This document shows, piece after piece, positions 21,926 through 31,794 of a stretch of DNA of 64,000 nucleotides. Location: positions 62,001 to 126,000 of the forward strand of contig JBJMIG010000003.1 in assembly GCA_045806965.1 (NCBI GenBank). Direction: 5' to 3'. Origin of the DNA: DASYTH01 sp045806965. Lineage in GTDB: Bacteria; Actinomycetota; Actinomycetes; Mycobacteriales; Pseudonocardiaceae. The stretch's first letter is position 1, and every line of letters starts with the position of its first letter. The position numbers and the translations under genes are program-made. The notes under the pieces were generated by a model, which ran no database searches, had not been told where the DNA came from, and was given only the letters and a program-made list of their open reading frames with translations.

Positions 21926-23815
21926 GTGGCCGGTACCGCACCTACGTTGACGTTGCAAGACGTCGCGGACCTGGCACGTGTTCGCCGTCCCGTCGTGAGC
22001 ATGTGGCGCAAACGGCCGCGTGTCCGCGGTCAGCACCTGCCATTCCCCGATCCCGTGGAGATCTCGGGCGGCATGGAGCGGTTCCGTCGGCAAGACATCG
22101 TCGAGTGGCTGGAGCGTACTGGCCGGGGTAACAACGCAGAGGCCAACCTCGACGCACCAGCGTTGAGCGTGCCCGACGACGTAACCATGGACGAGCTCGT
22201 CACGTGGCTCTGTCTCGCGGCCCTGACAGGGGAGGAACTGGCGGAGACGGCACCGGAACAACGCAAGGGCTTGGCACGCGGCGTCGACCCCGACGACCAA
22301 GTGCTGCTTCGCGAGGTCGAAGCGTCCATACCGGCGGTCTGCACTCTGCGGTTCGTCGACGACCTAGTCGAGGCGTCGTACGGCCCTCGCGAGGCACTCG
22401 ATCGGCTGGAACAAGGCAGGGCGGCGCGGGCACTAGGCACTCGCGACCTCACCACCGACGCGGTCGACCTCATCCACGCCGTCGCCGACGCCTGCGCACT
22501 CCATCTCGACCCCGAAGGTGTACCACTGGTTCACGTCGGCCCTGCCTCGGGCATGACATTGGCCCTTGCCGAGACCTTTGCCCACCTGATGGTGTCCGGT
22601 GACACTCCGGAGTTGCGGGACATCAGACGCAGGGCAGCGATTCGCGGCATCCAGACGGTCGACGACGCGGCAGTACCGAACGTCCGCTTGCTGTCGGCCA
22701 TCGGCAGGGACGCCGACGAGATACTCGATCTGGTCGACAACTTGGTGCTCGACCTCGGCGAAGGGGAACTCGCGGTCGTCATCGGCCCGGCTGGCGTCCT
22801 GTGCGACGAATTACAGGGAGAGCGCGAGCGACACCGAGCGCAGACACTGCGCTCGGAGAGCCTCGTCGTGGCGCTTCGTCTTCCTCGGGGCATGTGGCGC
22901 GAGGCGCACCGGCAGGCGCTGGGCCTGTGGGTCTGCGCGGCCGGAGGGTTCACCCTACGGCCGCTGGTCGCCGACCTGGCCGCGTTCACCCGAGACGAAC
23001 TGGACCTCGGCGACCTTGCCTCCGATATGACTGGCGCGTTGGCTGCCGCAGGAGGCCGCGCCTTCCGCTACCTGCGCCCGCACGACCTCCCGCCGATCCT
23101 GAGTTCCCGCGCTGTCGTGGTGCCTCGTGGGGTACGAGCGGTGCGGCTCGCCACGACAGAGATAGAACGGCATGTCGCTGTGGTCAACACCGCCACCATG
23201 GTGACGAGCCAGCCGATCCGCCCTTTCGACGTGCTGGCCGAGCACGCTCCGGGTGCAATGCTGCTGCGCAGGCGGTCGCTGGGCGAGTTGAAGGACCTGG
23301 GACAGGTGCGGGTGCTCCGCGGCAGCCGGATCGATCCCGCTCACGACGACCCTGCCGGGTCCGTCGCTGTCCTGTCCGCGACCGGCTCGAACAGTACTGT
23401 GCGGCTCGACCCGTTCGACGCAGCGCGGCTGTACCCGCGTGCGGTCCGAACCGATCCGGGGGATGTGGTGTTCACCGAACGACCACGTCCGACCGCGTTC
23501 ATCGACAACGATGGGGGTTCGCTGGTGGCGTCGCCATCGAAGATCCTCCGCATCGGCTCGCGAGCCGGGATCGGCCCACACACCGTCATGGCGATCATCA
23601 ACCGGCTGGCGGACGAGGTCATCGAGTGGCAGACCTGGAACCTCCCAGTCCTCGATACCGCCGAGGCCGCGCGGCTGGAAGACGCACTTGTCGCCGCAGC
23701 GCATCACGAGGAGGTCCTCCGGCAGCACCTGGGCGCAACGCGGGACCTCGTCACGGCAATGATCGACGGAGTTGCCGCAGGCGCGGTGACTCTCACAACG
23801 CGGACAACGCAGTAG
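21926..23815 (+). CDS. HTH-fronted, degenerate N6-methylase-like protein of the type I RM locus
   Basis: 629 residues from GTG 21926, with GGGAGGT upstream. The N-terminus is a MerR/excisionase-type DNA-binding domain (LTLQDVADLARVRRPVVSMWRKRP, then FRRQDIVEWLER). The centre resembles class I adenine methylases (VHVGPASGMTLALAETF; LVVALRLPRGMWREAHRQALGLWV). The catalytic DPxxGxG and NPPF motifs are not preserved, so methylation is unlikely. The C-terminal third resembles a specificity-type or Tsp-like region (VRVLRGSRI; YPRAVRTDPGDVVFTERPRPTAFID). It ends 14 bp before hsdM and is probably co-transcribed. Confidence 0.65.
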   Translation: MAGTAPTLTLQDVADLARVRRPVVSMWRKRPRVRGQHLPFPDPVEISGGMERFRRQDIVEWLERTGRGNNAEANLDAPALSVPDDVTMDELVTWLCLAALTGEELAETAPEQRKGLARGVDPDDQVLLREVEASIPAVCTLRFVDDLVEASYGPREALDRLEQGRAARALGTRDLTTDAVDLIHAVADACALHLDPEGVPLVHVGPASGMTLALAETFAHLMVSGDTPELRDIRRRAAIRGIQTVDDAAVPNVRLLSAIGRDADEILDLVDNLVLDLGEGELAVVIGPAGVLCDELQGERERHRAQTLRSESLVVALRLPRGMWREAHRQALGLWVCAAGGFTLRPLVADLAAFTRDELDLGDLASDMTGALAAAGGRAFRYLRPHDLPPILSSRAVVVPRGVRAVRLATTEIERHVAVVNTATMVTSQPIRPFDVLAEHAPGAMLLRRRSLGELKDLGQVRVLRGSRIDPAHDDPAGSVAVLSATGSNSTVRLDPFDAARLYPRAVRTDPGDVVFTERPRPTAFIDNDGGSLVASPSKILRIGSRAGIGPHTVMAIINRLADEVIEWQTWNLPVLDTAEAARLEDALVAAAHHEEVLRQHLGATRDLVTAMIDGVAAGAVTLTTRTTQ

Positions 23816-23829
23816 GAAGGACAGGCAGT

Positions 23830-25452
23830 ATGCCTCCCCGCAAGAAGCAGGAGCCGTCGGTCCCGTCGACGATGAAGGAGTTGAAAGACACCCTCTGGAA
23901 GGCCGCCGACCGGCTCCGCGGCTCGCTGTCCGCGAACCAGTACAAGGACGTCATCCTCGGCCTGGTGTTCCTCAAGTACGTCTCCGACGCCTACGAAGAA
24001 CGCCGCGAGACCATCCGCGCCGACTTGATGGCCGAGAGCTACGACGAGGAGCAGATCGAGGACCTGATCGATGATCCCGAGGAGTACCAGGGGTACGGGG
24101 TCTTCGTCGTATCAGAGGCCGCGCGCTGGTCCTACTTGGCCGAACACGCCAAGGGCCTGCCCGCCTTCGGCGCTGAACCAGCCAGAACAGTCGGTTGGTT
24201 GATCGACAATGCGATGGACATCGTCATGCGGGCGAACCCAACGTTGCAGGGCACGTTGCCGCGCCTCTACAACAAGGACAACATCGACCAACGGCGCCTC
24301 GGCGAGTTGATCGACCTGTTCAACAGCACCCGGTTCAGCCGCCAGGGCGAGCACCAAGCGCGCGACCTGATGGGCGAGGTCTACGAGTACTTCCTCGGCA
24401 ACTTCGCCCGGTCGGAGGGCAAGCGGGGCGGTGAGTTCTTCACCCCGCCCAGCGTCGTGCGGGTGATCGTCGAGGTGCTGGAGCCCTCGCGCGGACGGGT
24501 GTACGACCCGTGCTGCGGGTCCGGCGGCATGTTCGTGCAGACCGAGAAGTTCCTCTACGAACACAACGGCGACCCGAAGGATATCGCCATCTACGGCCAG
24601 GAAAGCTTGGAGGAGACTTGGCGGATGGCGAAGATGAACCTCGCCATCCACGGCATCGACAACAAGGGTCTCGGGGCGCGGTGGGGCGACACGTTCGCCC
24701 GCGACCAGCACGCAGACGTCCAGATGGACTACGTGATGGCGAACCCGCCGTTCAACATCAAGCACTGGTCCCGAAACACCGAAGACCCCCGCTGGAAGTT
24801 CGGCGTGCCGCCTGCCACCAACGCCAACTACGCCTGGATCCAGCACATCCTGCACAAGCTCGGCCCCGGCGGCAGCGCCGGTGTGGTGATGGCTAACGGC
24901 TCGATGACCTCGAACTCCAACGGTGAGGGCGCCATTCGCGCTGAGATCGTCGAGGCCGACCTCGTCTCCTGCATGGTCGCACTGCCGACACAACTGTTCC
25001 GCAGCACCGGAATCCCGGTCTGTGTCTGGTTCTTCGCCAAGGACAAACGGGCGGGCAAATATGGTGCGGTGGACCGCTCGGGCCAGGTGCTGTTCATCGA
25101 CGCCCGCGAACTCGGCCACATGGTCGACCGCGCCGAACGCGCACTGTCGAACGAGGACATCGCCAAGGTCGCCGACACCTACCACGCCTGGCGCGGCACC
25201 CGCTCCGCCGCCCGGAAGAAGCTGAACTACGATGACATCCCCGGTTTCTGCAAGTCCATGGACCTCCCGGACATCAAGGCCTCCGATTACGCCCTCACTC
25301 CAGGCCGCTACGTCGGCACTGCCGAAGTTGAGGATGACGGCGAACCTATCAACGACAAGATTGAGCGAATCACCAAAGAGTTGCTGGCAGCATTCGATAG
25401 TGCCGCGCGAGCGGAGAAGCTCGTCCGCGAACAGTTGGAGCGACTTCGATGA
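23830..25452 (+). CDS. hsdM: Type I restriction-modification methyltransferase subunit
   Basis: 540 residues from ATG 23830. The N-terminal HsdM helical domain begins MKELKDTLWKAADRLRGSL, with the typical NQYKDVILGLVFLKYVSD. The SAM-binding motif I YDPCCGSGGMF lies near 227 and the catalytic NPPF in VMANPPFNIKHW near 305. It forms M2S with HsdS and methylates adenine in the recognised bipartite site. It overlaps hsdS by 4 bp (ATGA). Length and motifs are intact. Confidence 0.96.
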   Translation: MPPRKKQEPSVPSTMKELKDTLWKAADRLRGSLSANQYKDVILGLVFLKYVSDAYEERRETIRADLMAESYDEEQIEDLIDDPEEYQGYGVFVVSEAARWSYLAEHAKGLPAFGAEPARTVGWLIDNAMDIVMRANPTLQGTLPRLYNKDNIDQRRLGELIDLFNSTRFSRQGEHQARDLMGEVYEYFLGNFARSEGKRGGEFFTPPSVVRVIVEVLEPSRGRVYDPCCGSGGMFVQTEKFLYEHNGDPKDIAIYGQESLEETWRMAKMNLAIHGIDNKGLGARWGDTFARDQHADVQMDYVMANPPFNIKHWSRNTEDPRWKFGVPPATNANYAWIQHILHKLGPGGSAGVVMANGSMTSNSNGEGAIRAEIVEADLVSCMVALPTQLFRSTGIPVCVWFFAKDKRAGKYGAVDRSGQVLFIDARELGHMVDRAERALSNEDIAKVADTYHAWRGTRSAARKKLNYDDIPGFCKSMDLPDIKASDYALTPGRYVGTAEVEDDGEPINDKIERITKELLAAFDSAARAEKLVREQLERLR

Positions 25453-26624
25453 CAAACTGGCCAACGGTCACCATTCAAGATGTCGCCAAGCTTGTGACCA
25501 AGGGGACAACTCCAACAACCCTGGGAAGTCGATTTGAGACAGCGGGGGTATCTTTTGTAAAAGTTGAGTCGATAAGAATTGACGGTCGCATAGATTACAA
25601 CAAAATCGCCTTCATCGACAGTGAGACCCACGAGCTACTAAAACGTTCCAAGCTGCAGGTTGATGATGTATTGTTCACAATTGCTGGCACCATTGGGCGC
25701 GTTGCGCGCGTTACCCGCACATTGCTTCCGGCTAACACAAATCAAGCTGTCGCAATAATAAGGCCCGATCAAAATCTGATAGAAGTCAACTACCTCCTAT
25801 ATTGCCTACGCGATCGCGGGCGAGTCAAACGAGCACTGGAGCGAGTGGTCCAGTCAGTGCAAGCAAATCTCAGCCTGAGCGAATTGTCTCTCGTAGAGAT
25901 CCCCCTACCGCCTAAAACTGTGCAGCGGGCAATTGCGGCAATACTAGAGGCGATCGACGACAAGATTGCAGCAAACGACCAAATTGTCTCCAGGATCGGC
26001 GCGTTGACTGAGTCCACATGGCTTCTGGCGTGCAAGAATGGGGGCACCATCCCTCTATCGTCGTTGGCTCGATTCGTAAATGGCAAGGCATTCACTAGGG
26101 ACGCCTCGGGCACGGGCCGTGTGGTAATACGCATCGTAGAGCTAAACTCAGGTATTGGCAGTTCTACTGTTTTCAACGACATTGATGTTCCAGAAGAGCA
26201 TCTGGCGCAACCTGGTGATCTATTGTTCGCTTGGTCTGGGTCGTTGACCGTGGCTCGATGGTTTAGGGAAGAGGCGATCATTAATCAACACATATTTAAG
26301 GTGATTCCGAAAGGTGACCATCCCCTATGGCTAGTCAACCAGGCCTTGCTTAGTAAGTTGCAAGGGTTCAAATCGATCGCCGCCGACAAGGCGACGACCA
26401 TGGGGCACATTCAGCGTCATCATCTCGACGAACCAGTGGCTGTGCCCGCGCAAGACCAGGTCAATCGGCTTGATGATCTGATGTCTACCCTGTGGCAACG
26501 AGCACTTGCTACTGAGAAAGAGAACCTGCGCCTGGAGAACACCCGGGACCGACTGCTCCCGTATCTCATGTCGGGCAAGATCCGCGTTCGGGATGCGGAG
26601 AAGGTCCTGGAGGAGGTTGTGTGA
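25449..26624 (+). CDS. hsdS: Type I restriction specificity subunit
   Basis: 391 residues with two target-recognition domains: the first begins NWPTVTIQDVAKLVTKGTTP, the second around LSSLARFVNGKAFTRD. Each is followed by a conserved helical spacer (EIPLPPKTVQRAIAAILEAIDDKIAAND; PAQDQVNRLDDLMSTLWQRAL). The gene is clearly AT-richer than hsdM and hsdR up to about position 26500, with many A/T third positions, pointing to a recent exchange of the recognition regions. It determines the DNA sequence recognised by the complex. Confidence 0.94.
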   Translation: MTNWPTVTIQDVAKLVTKGTTPTTLGSRFETAGVSFVKVESIRIDGRIDYNKIAFIDSETHELLKRSKLQVDDVLFTIAGTIGRVARVTRTLLPANTNQAVAIIRPDQNLIEVNYLLYCLRDRGRVKRALERVVQSVQANLSLSELSLVEIPLPPKTVQRAIAAILEAIDDKIAANDQIVSRIGALTESTWLLACKNGGTIPLSSLARFVNGKAFTRDASGTGRVVIRIVELNSGIGSSTVFNDIDVPEEHLAQPGDLLFAWSGSLTVARWFREEAIINQHIFKVIPKGDHPLWLVNQALLSKLQGFKSIAADKATTMGHIQRHHLDEPVAVPAQDQVNRLDDLMSTLWQRALATEKENLRLENTRDRLLPYLMSGKIRVRDAEKVLEEVV

Positions 26625-29600
26625 TGGCGGCAAAGCCCGGGTTCAGTGAGGCGGACTGGGAGGGCATCGCGCTGGAGGCGCTCGCCGAGCAGGAATGGCG
26701 TGCGCTGCCGGGGACCGCGATCGCGCCCGGTGCTGACAACAGCCGGATGTCGTGGGATGACATCGTGCTTCCTGGTCGGATGCTGGGAAAAATGCGGGAG
26801 TTGAACCCGCAGGTGCCGGCGGAGTACTTGGAGCAGGCGCTTGCGGAGATCATCCAGCCAACCTCGCAGGACGCGATCGCGGAGAACTACCGGCTGCACC
26901 AGATATGTACTCAGGGCTATCGCGGGATCAGCTATATCGACGCTGATGGTGTCGAGCAGAACCCAACCATCCGGCTGGTCAGCCACCAGGTCGGTGACAA
27001 CGAGCTGCTTGCGGTCAAACAAGTCAGCGTCCGCTCGACGGAGGTCGAGCGCCGTTTCGATGTGGTGCTCTACCTCAACGGCATGCCGGTAGCGATCTTC
27101 GAGCTGAAGCAGGCGGGCGCAGCAAAGGCCGACCTGGACGCGGCGCATGCTCAGTTGTCGACCTACGTTCGTGAGTTCCCCATGGCGTTCCGGTTCGCCG
27201 TGGTGACCGTGATCAGTGACGGGATTACCGCCCGCTACGGTACGCCTTTTACGCCGCTGAACCACTTCTCGCCGTGGAACGTCGATGACGACGGCGAACC
27301 GGTGAAGCTCGGCGAGGCACTCGATGACGTGCACCTCGGCACCGAGTTGGAGTTTCTGATCGAGGGCGTGTTCAACCCAGAGCGGTTCCTCCAGTTGCAG
27401 CGGAACTTCACCGCGTTCGATGGTGGCGCCGATGGTTACGCGAAGCGGATCGCCAAGCCCCACCAATACTTCGCCGTTACCAAAGCGGTCGGTAAAACAG
27501 TCGCCGCCGTGGAGAGCAACGGCAAAGCCGGGGTCGTTTGGCACACTCAGGGCTCCGGCAAGTCCATGGAGATGGAGCTCTACGCCCACCTGGTGGGGAC
27601 CCAGCCCAAGCTCAAGAATCCGACCATCATCGTGGTGACCGACCGCAAGGAGCTCGACGGGCAACTCTACGAAGCCTTCAGTCGGTCCCGCCTGCTGAGC
27701 GAGTCGCCGACCAAGGTGACGACCCGCGCGCACCTGCGCGAGGAATTGGCCAATCGCGCTACGGGCGGCATCTACTTCACCACACTACAGAAGTTCGGTC
27801 TCAGCAAAGCCGAGAAGGACGCCGGACTGGAGCATCCGCTGCTGTCGGACCGTCGCAACATTATCGTCATCGCAGACGAGGCCCATCGCAGCCATTATGA
27901 CGACCTCGACGGCTACGCCCGCCACCTCAAGGATGCACTGCCAAATGCCGCGCTGATCGCGTTCACCGGAACGCCGATCTCCTTCGAAGACCGCAACACC
28001 CGCGAAGTGTTCGGCCCCTACATCGACATCTACGACCTGACCCGTGCGGTCGACGACGGCGCCACCGTCCCGGTCTACTTCGAGCCGCGCCTGATCAAGG
28101 TCGGCCTGACAAAGGACGTCAGCGAAGGAGATCTCGACCGGGCCGCAGACGAGGCCACCGTCGGGCTCGACGAGGTGGAACGCGCCAAGATCGAGAAGTC
28201 CGTAGCCGTGATCAACGCCGTGTATGGGGCACCTGCCCGCCTGGAGGCACTGGCGGCGGACATCGTCGAGCACTGGGAGACTCGCTCGGAACAGATGCGA
28301 AAGTTCATCAGTTCTCCCGGTAAGGCGTTCATCGTCGGCGCGACACGGGAGATCTGCGCACAGCTCTACGAGGAGATCGTCAAGCTCAGGGCCGACTGGC
28401 ATCACGATGCAGTCGATAAGGGCGTGATCAAGGTGGTCTACTCCGGCTCGGCACAGGACACCATGCCGGTGGCCAAACACGTCCGCCGCGACGGGCAGAA
28501 CAAGGTCATCCAGAAGCGGCTCCGCGACGCTGACGACGAGCTTCAGATCGTCCTGGTCAAGGACATGATGCTGACCGGCTTCGATGCGCCTCCGCTGCAC
28601 ACGCTCTACCTCGACCGCCCCCTCAAGGGCGCGCTGCTGATGCAGACCCTGGCAAGGGTGAACCGCACTTTCCGTGGCAAGCCAGACGGGCTGCTCGTCG
28701 CCTACGCCCCCTTGGCGGACAATCTCAACAGGGCGCTCGCCGAGTACACCGACACCGACCAGGCCAAGAAGCCGGTCGGCAAGAACATCGACGAGGCGGT
28801 CGACCTCACCACCACCCTCATCGCCTCCCTCGACGAGCTGTGCGCCGGCTACCCGTGGCGAACCAAGCTCGATGGGGGCCCGAAGAGCTGGGTCAAGGCC
28901 GCCTACGGACTCACCAACTACCTGAGATCGCCCACCACTCCCGGCAACCAGGTGCCAGAAGGCGAGGAGACGCTCGGTGACCGCTTTCGCAAGCTGGCCA
29001 ACCAGCTTGCCCGAGCGTGGGCGCTGTGTGCCGGCAACCAGACCCTCGAACACCTCCGCGTCACGGCGAGGTTCTACGAGGAGGTCCGGGTATGGATGGG
29101 CAAGTTCGACGCCCAACAGCGGCAGGCCGAAGGCAAGCCCGTGCCCGAAGAGATCCAACGGATGCTCGCAGCACTCGTGGCGACCTCGACCGCATCCGGT
29201 GAGATCGTCGATATCTACGAGGCCGCAGGCATGCCCAAGCCGTCGTTGTCTGATCTCGGCCCCGACTTCCAGGTGAAAACACAGTCCGCGTCCAACCCGC
29301 ACCTCGCGATCGAGGCGTTGCGCGCGCTTCTGGTCAAGGAGTCGGACCATGTGACGCGGCACAACCTCGTGCGCCAGCGGGCGTTCTCCGAGCAAATCGC
29401 CGAGCTGATGCGTAAGTACACCAACCAGCAGCTCACCTCGGCCGAAGTGATCGCCGAACTCATCGAACTGGCTAAGGAAGTCGCGGCCGAGGGCAACCGC
29501 GGCCAACGCTTCAGCCCGCCCCTATCCCACGACGAGCTAGCCTTCTACGACGCAGTCCACACCAACGAGTCCGCCGTTGAGATTCAAGGCGACGACGTAC

Positions 29601-29839
29601 TCGCCCACATCGCCCGCGAACTGGTGGACGTCATGCGACGAGACGTCAAGACCGACTGGACAGTGCGAGACGACGTACGCGCCAAACTCCGATCCTCCAT
29701 CAAACGGCTCCTCGTCAAGTACAAGTACCCACCAGACAAGCAACCCGAAGCCATCAGGCTTGTGATCGAGCAGATGGAAGCAATGGCACCCCGCTACATC
29801 GCCGACGGCAACGGTGGAAAAGCTGGCAACGGCAGTTGA
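26624..29839 (+). CDS. hsdR: Type I restriction endonuclease/translocase subunit
   Basis: 1071 residues from ATG 26624, with GGAGG 6 bp upstream. The N-terminal nuclease motif has Asp in RRFDVVLYLNGMPVAIFELKQ, with the ELK triad near 160. The helicase part has WHTQGSGKSMEM (Walker A, near 309), VIADEAHRSHYD (DEAH, near 418) and later ARVNRTFRGKPDG. Without HsdR the M2S complex only methylates; with it, foreign unmodified DNA is pumped and cut. All key motifs are present, so the system looks functional. Confidence 0.96.
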   Translation: MAAKPGFSEADWEGIALEALAEQEWRALPGTAIAPGADNSRMSWDDIVLPGRMLGKMRELNPQVPAEYLEQALAEIIQPTSQDAIAENYRLHQICTQGYRGISYIDADGVEQNPTIRLVSHQVGDNELLAVKQVSVRSTEVERRFDVVLYLNGMPVAIFELKQAGAAKADLDAAHAQLSTYVREFPMAFRFAVVTVISDGITARYGTPFTPLNHFSPWNVDDDGEPVKLGEALDDVHLGTELEFLIEGVFNPERFLQLQRNFTAFDGGADGYAKRIAKPHQYFAVTKAVGKTVAAVESNGKAGVVWHTQGSGKSMEMELYAHLVGTQPKLKNPTIIVVTDRKELDGQLYEAFSRSRLLSESPTKVTTRAHLREELANRATGGIYFTTLQKFGLSKAEKDAGLEHPLLSDRRNIIVIADEAHRSHYDDLDGYARHLKDALPNAALIAFTGTPISFEDRNTREVFGPYIDIYDLTRAVDDGATVPVYFEPRLIKVGLTKDVSEGDLDRAADEATVGLDEVERAKIEKSVAVINAVYGAPARLEALAADIVEHWETRSEQMRKFISSPGKAFIVGATREICAQLYEEIVKLRADWHHDAVDKGVIKVVYSGSAQDTMPVAKHVRRDGQNKVIQKRLRDADDELQIVLVKDMMLTGFDAPPLHTLYLDRPLKGALLMQTLARVNRTFRGKPDGLLVAYAPLADNLNRALAEYTDTDQAKKPVGKNIDEAVDLTTTLIASLDELCAGYPWRTKLDGGPKSWVKAAYGLTNYLRSPTTPGNQVPEGEETLGDRFRKLANQLARAWALCAGNQTLEHLRVTARFYEEVRVWMGKFDAQQRQAEGKPVPEEIQRMLAALVATSTASGEIVDIYEAAGMPKPSLSDLGPDFQVKTQSASNPHLAIEALRALLVKESDHVTRHNLVRQRAFSEQIAELMRKYTNQQLTSAEVIAELIELAKEVAAEGNRGQRFSPPLSHDELAFYDAVHTNESAVEIQGDDVLAHIARELVDVMRRDVKTDWTVRDDVRAKLRSSIKRLLVKYKYPPDKQPEAIRLVIEQMEAMAPRYIADGNGGKAGNGS

Positions 29840-29970
29840 GCGGATCGCCTCGCGGATGGTGAGGTATAACGAGTCGAGGCGCCGACGCCAGGGTGGATGC
29901 ATCGCGTCGATAGTGTCAACCTCGGATGTTAGTTCATCCTCATCAGCCAATACTTCGGGCCGAATTTGGA

Positions 29971-30279
29971 CTACGACGGTGGCTGGTAGCCGTGAAGCGC
30001 GAGTCGCTGATGGGCGGTATCCAACTCGTCCTCGGTGAACAGCTCGGCGAATGCTGGGTTGGCGAGTACGGTCGCCTCGACAGTCAGGTCCAGCCGGCCG
30101 TGTAGGTACAGGGTGGTGAAGCCGTCGTGCGTGGGTCGGCCCGGTGCGAGCAGTGCCTTTGCCGCTCCGAGGCCGCCCAGTTCGCTGACCATCTGGATGA
30201 AGTAGCCGGCCCGGTAGCCGGTCTGCTCCAGCGCCTCGGTGTAGAGCCGGCGCATGGCTCGTTCGAACTCAGCGGTCAT
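29971..30279 (-). CDS. Small hypothetical protein downstream of the nuclease pseudogene
   Basis: 102 residues from ATG 30279, overlapping the end of the nuclease frame by 11 bp. It is predicted helical with a conserved-looking GYRAGYFIQMVSELGGLGAAKALL, then LHGRLDLTVEATVL and LFTEDELDTAHQRL. This type occurs in many bacteria beside DNA-processing or restriction-like genes. Its molecular function is unknown to me. Translational coupling suggests it worked with the now frameshifted nuclease. Confidence 0.75.
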   Translation of the reverse strand: MTAEFERAMRRLYTEALEQTGYRAGYFIQMVSELGGLGAAKALLAPGRPTHDGFTTLYLHGRLDLTVEATVLANPAFAELFTEDELDTAHQRLALHGYQPPS

Positions 30280-31077
30280 AGCCGGTGACCTCACCGGCCT
30301 CGGCGACAAACCAGATCTCGATGCCGACCGCGGCCAAGGTCGCGGCGGTCTCGGCGGCCAGGTTGCGGTAGCGGGCATACTCGGGAAACGCTATCGCCAC
30401 CCGGTCTTCCGGATGCTTGCCGCGTAGCCGCAGCGCGCTCAACACGGCTTCGGCGTACCAGTGCTTGGCCTGCACGGTCGGTTGAGTTCTTTCACCTCGC
30501 CAGCCCGACGCGGATCGGCGTAGCTGCTGGACGGCCAACCCTTCACCTCGATATGCAGCATCTGGCCGTCGAGTGTGGCGACGACATCAGTGCCCCGGGC
30601 TTTGGACGCGGTGTCCGCGACCGAGCGCAGCGCGGCGTCCCGGCTGGCCAGATGCCGCACCACCATAGATTGGACATTGCCCTCCCAGAACCAGTCGTCG
30701 TGATGGGTCGCCGGCGGATACACAGGGGCGGCGGGAGGCGGATCACCGGCATCGAAATTCATGATTGGACGACCGAGGTCGTCCCGCCTAATCAGATGCT
30801 CGGCGGCCAACTTCCGACACATCTGATTCACGGTCTGATGCGACGAACCAGTCATCCGGGCCAACTCTGCGTCGGTCAACCCCTCCGGATGCTTCGCAAG
30901 CAGGGACAGCATCTCGTCACGTTTGCTCACCGCGGGAGCATCGCCGTTCCCGGCGGCCGTGGCAAGCCAGCGGCCTTCCATACGAGGAAACGGGCGATAG
31001 GGGCATCCGCGACAGGCGCGAAGAGCGCCGCGCATCAGTGCCTGGCCGCCACGATCGGTTGCTGCGTTGTCGGTCAA
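30269..31077 (-). pseudogene. Frameshifted HTH plus PD-(D/E)xK nuclease-like gene
   Basis: Two overlapping frames form one protein. The first carries a winged-helix region (LLAKHPEGLTDAELARMTG; SHQTVNQMCRKLAAEHLIRR) and a nuclease core (GTDVVATLDGQMLHIEVKGWPS, with Asp and Glu-x-Lys). It breaks after GEVKELN near 30480. The second resumes PTVQAKHWYAEAVLSALRL and runs to 30269. Restoring one C in a CC run rejoins the sequence. The true start is unsure: TTG 31077, or GTG 30930 just before the winged helix. It could be real decay or a base-calling error. Confidence 0.75.
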
Positions 31078-31113
31078 GGTGGACGGGGTGGACCTGGGGG
31101 TGGACCTGACGAG

Positions 31114-31794
31114 TCATGCGGAACCTCCCGTGGTGTCAAGCCGGGTCAACAGGGCGGTCTTGCGCGCCTGGTAAGCCTCGCGTTCTGCCTGGGTCGTCTC
31201 GGTGCCGCGCCTGGTCAGGTAGGTCGCGGTGCGGGTGAGACTGGCGATTTCGGTGATCGGGGTGTGCGTCGGGAGGTGTGCCGAGACCAGGCGGTCCTCC
31301 GTGCCGTCGTGGCGGGCGTTGTGCCGGGCACCGTGGTCGCGCTCCAGGTGACATAGGCACCACCGGTCGAGGTCAGCGATGGTCTGGTCGGGTTCGCTGG
31401 TGCCATCAGGCATCCGGCTGGCCAGGAACGGGCCGGAGCGCTCCCACGGCCGATCCAACGCCTCGTCCCACCTGTTCACGGTGTCGGCGTACTGGTCGTG
31501 GGCCTGCTCGGCCGTGGTATCAAGGGCATCGGCGATGGTGTCCCAGGTGCCGCCGCGTTCGCGGGCGTGGACCACCGCGCGCGCCAGGACGTCTTGGGCC
31601 ATGGCGACCAGGCGGGCGGCGTGGTCCACGTCGTCCCACGAGTCGCCGTACTCGTCACTGATGGTGGGCACACCACCAGCGGCGAAGTCGGTCACTTCGC
31701 GGTAGGAGGCCGACAGAGCAAGCCGGGCCAACGCGCGGCGTGGGTGCGTGACGTCAGCCGGACCGGGCGGAATCGGAGGAAGGTCCGTGGTCAT
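31114..31794 (-). CDS. Element-associated hypothetical protein (partner of the DUF2637 gene)
   Basis: 226 residues from ATG 31794, overlapping the DUF2637 stop by 4 bp. The central region is helical with RGGTWDTIADALDTTAEQAHDQY, a helix-turn-helix-like stretch, and it has a Cys/His pair in WCLCHLERDHGARHNARH. Such proteins commonly follow DUF2637/Spd-type genes in actinobacterial plasmids and integrative elements. A role in plasmid spread or regulation is likely by association only. Confidence 0.7.
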   Translation of the reverse strand: MTTDLPPIPPGPADVTHPRRALARLALSASYREVTDFAAGGVPTISDEYGDSWDDVDHAARLVAMAQDVLARAVVHARERGGTWDTIADALDTTAEQAHDQYADTVNRWDEALDRPWERSGPFLASRMPDGTSEPDQTIADLDRWCLCHLERDHGARHNARHDGTEDRLVSAHLPTHTPITEIASLTRTATYLTRRGTETTQAEREAYQARKTALLTRLDTTGGSA

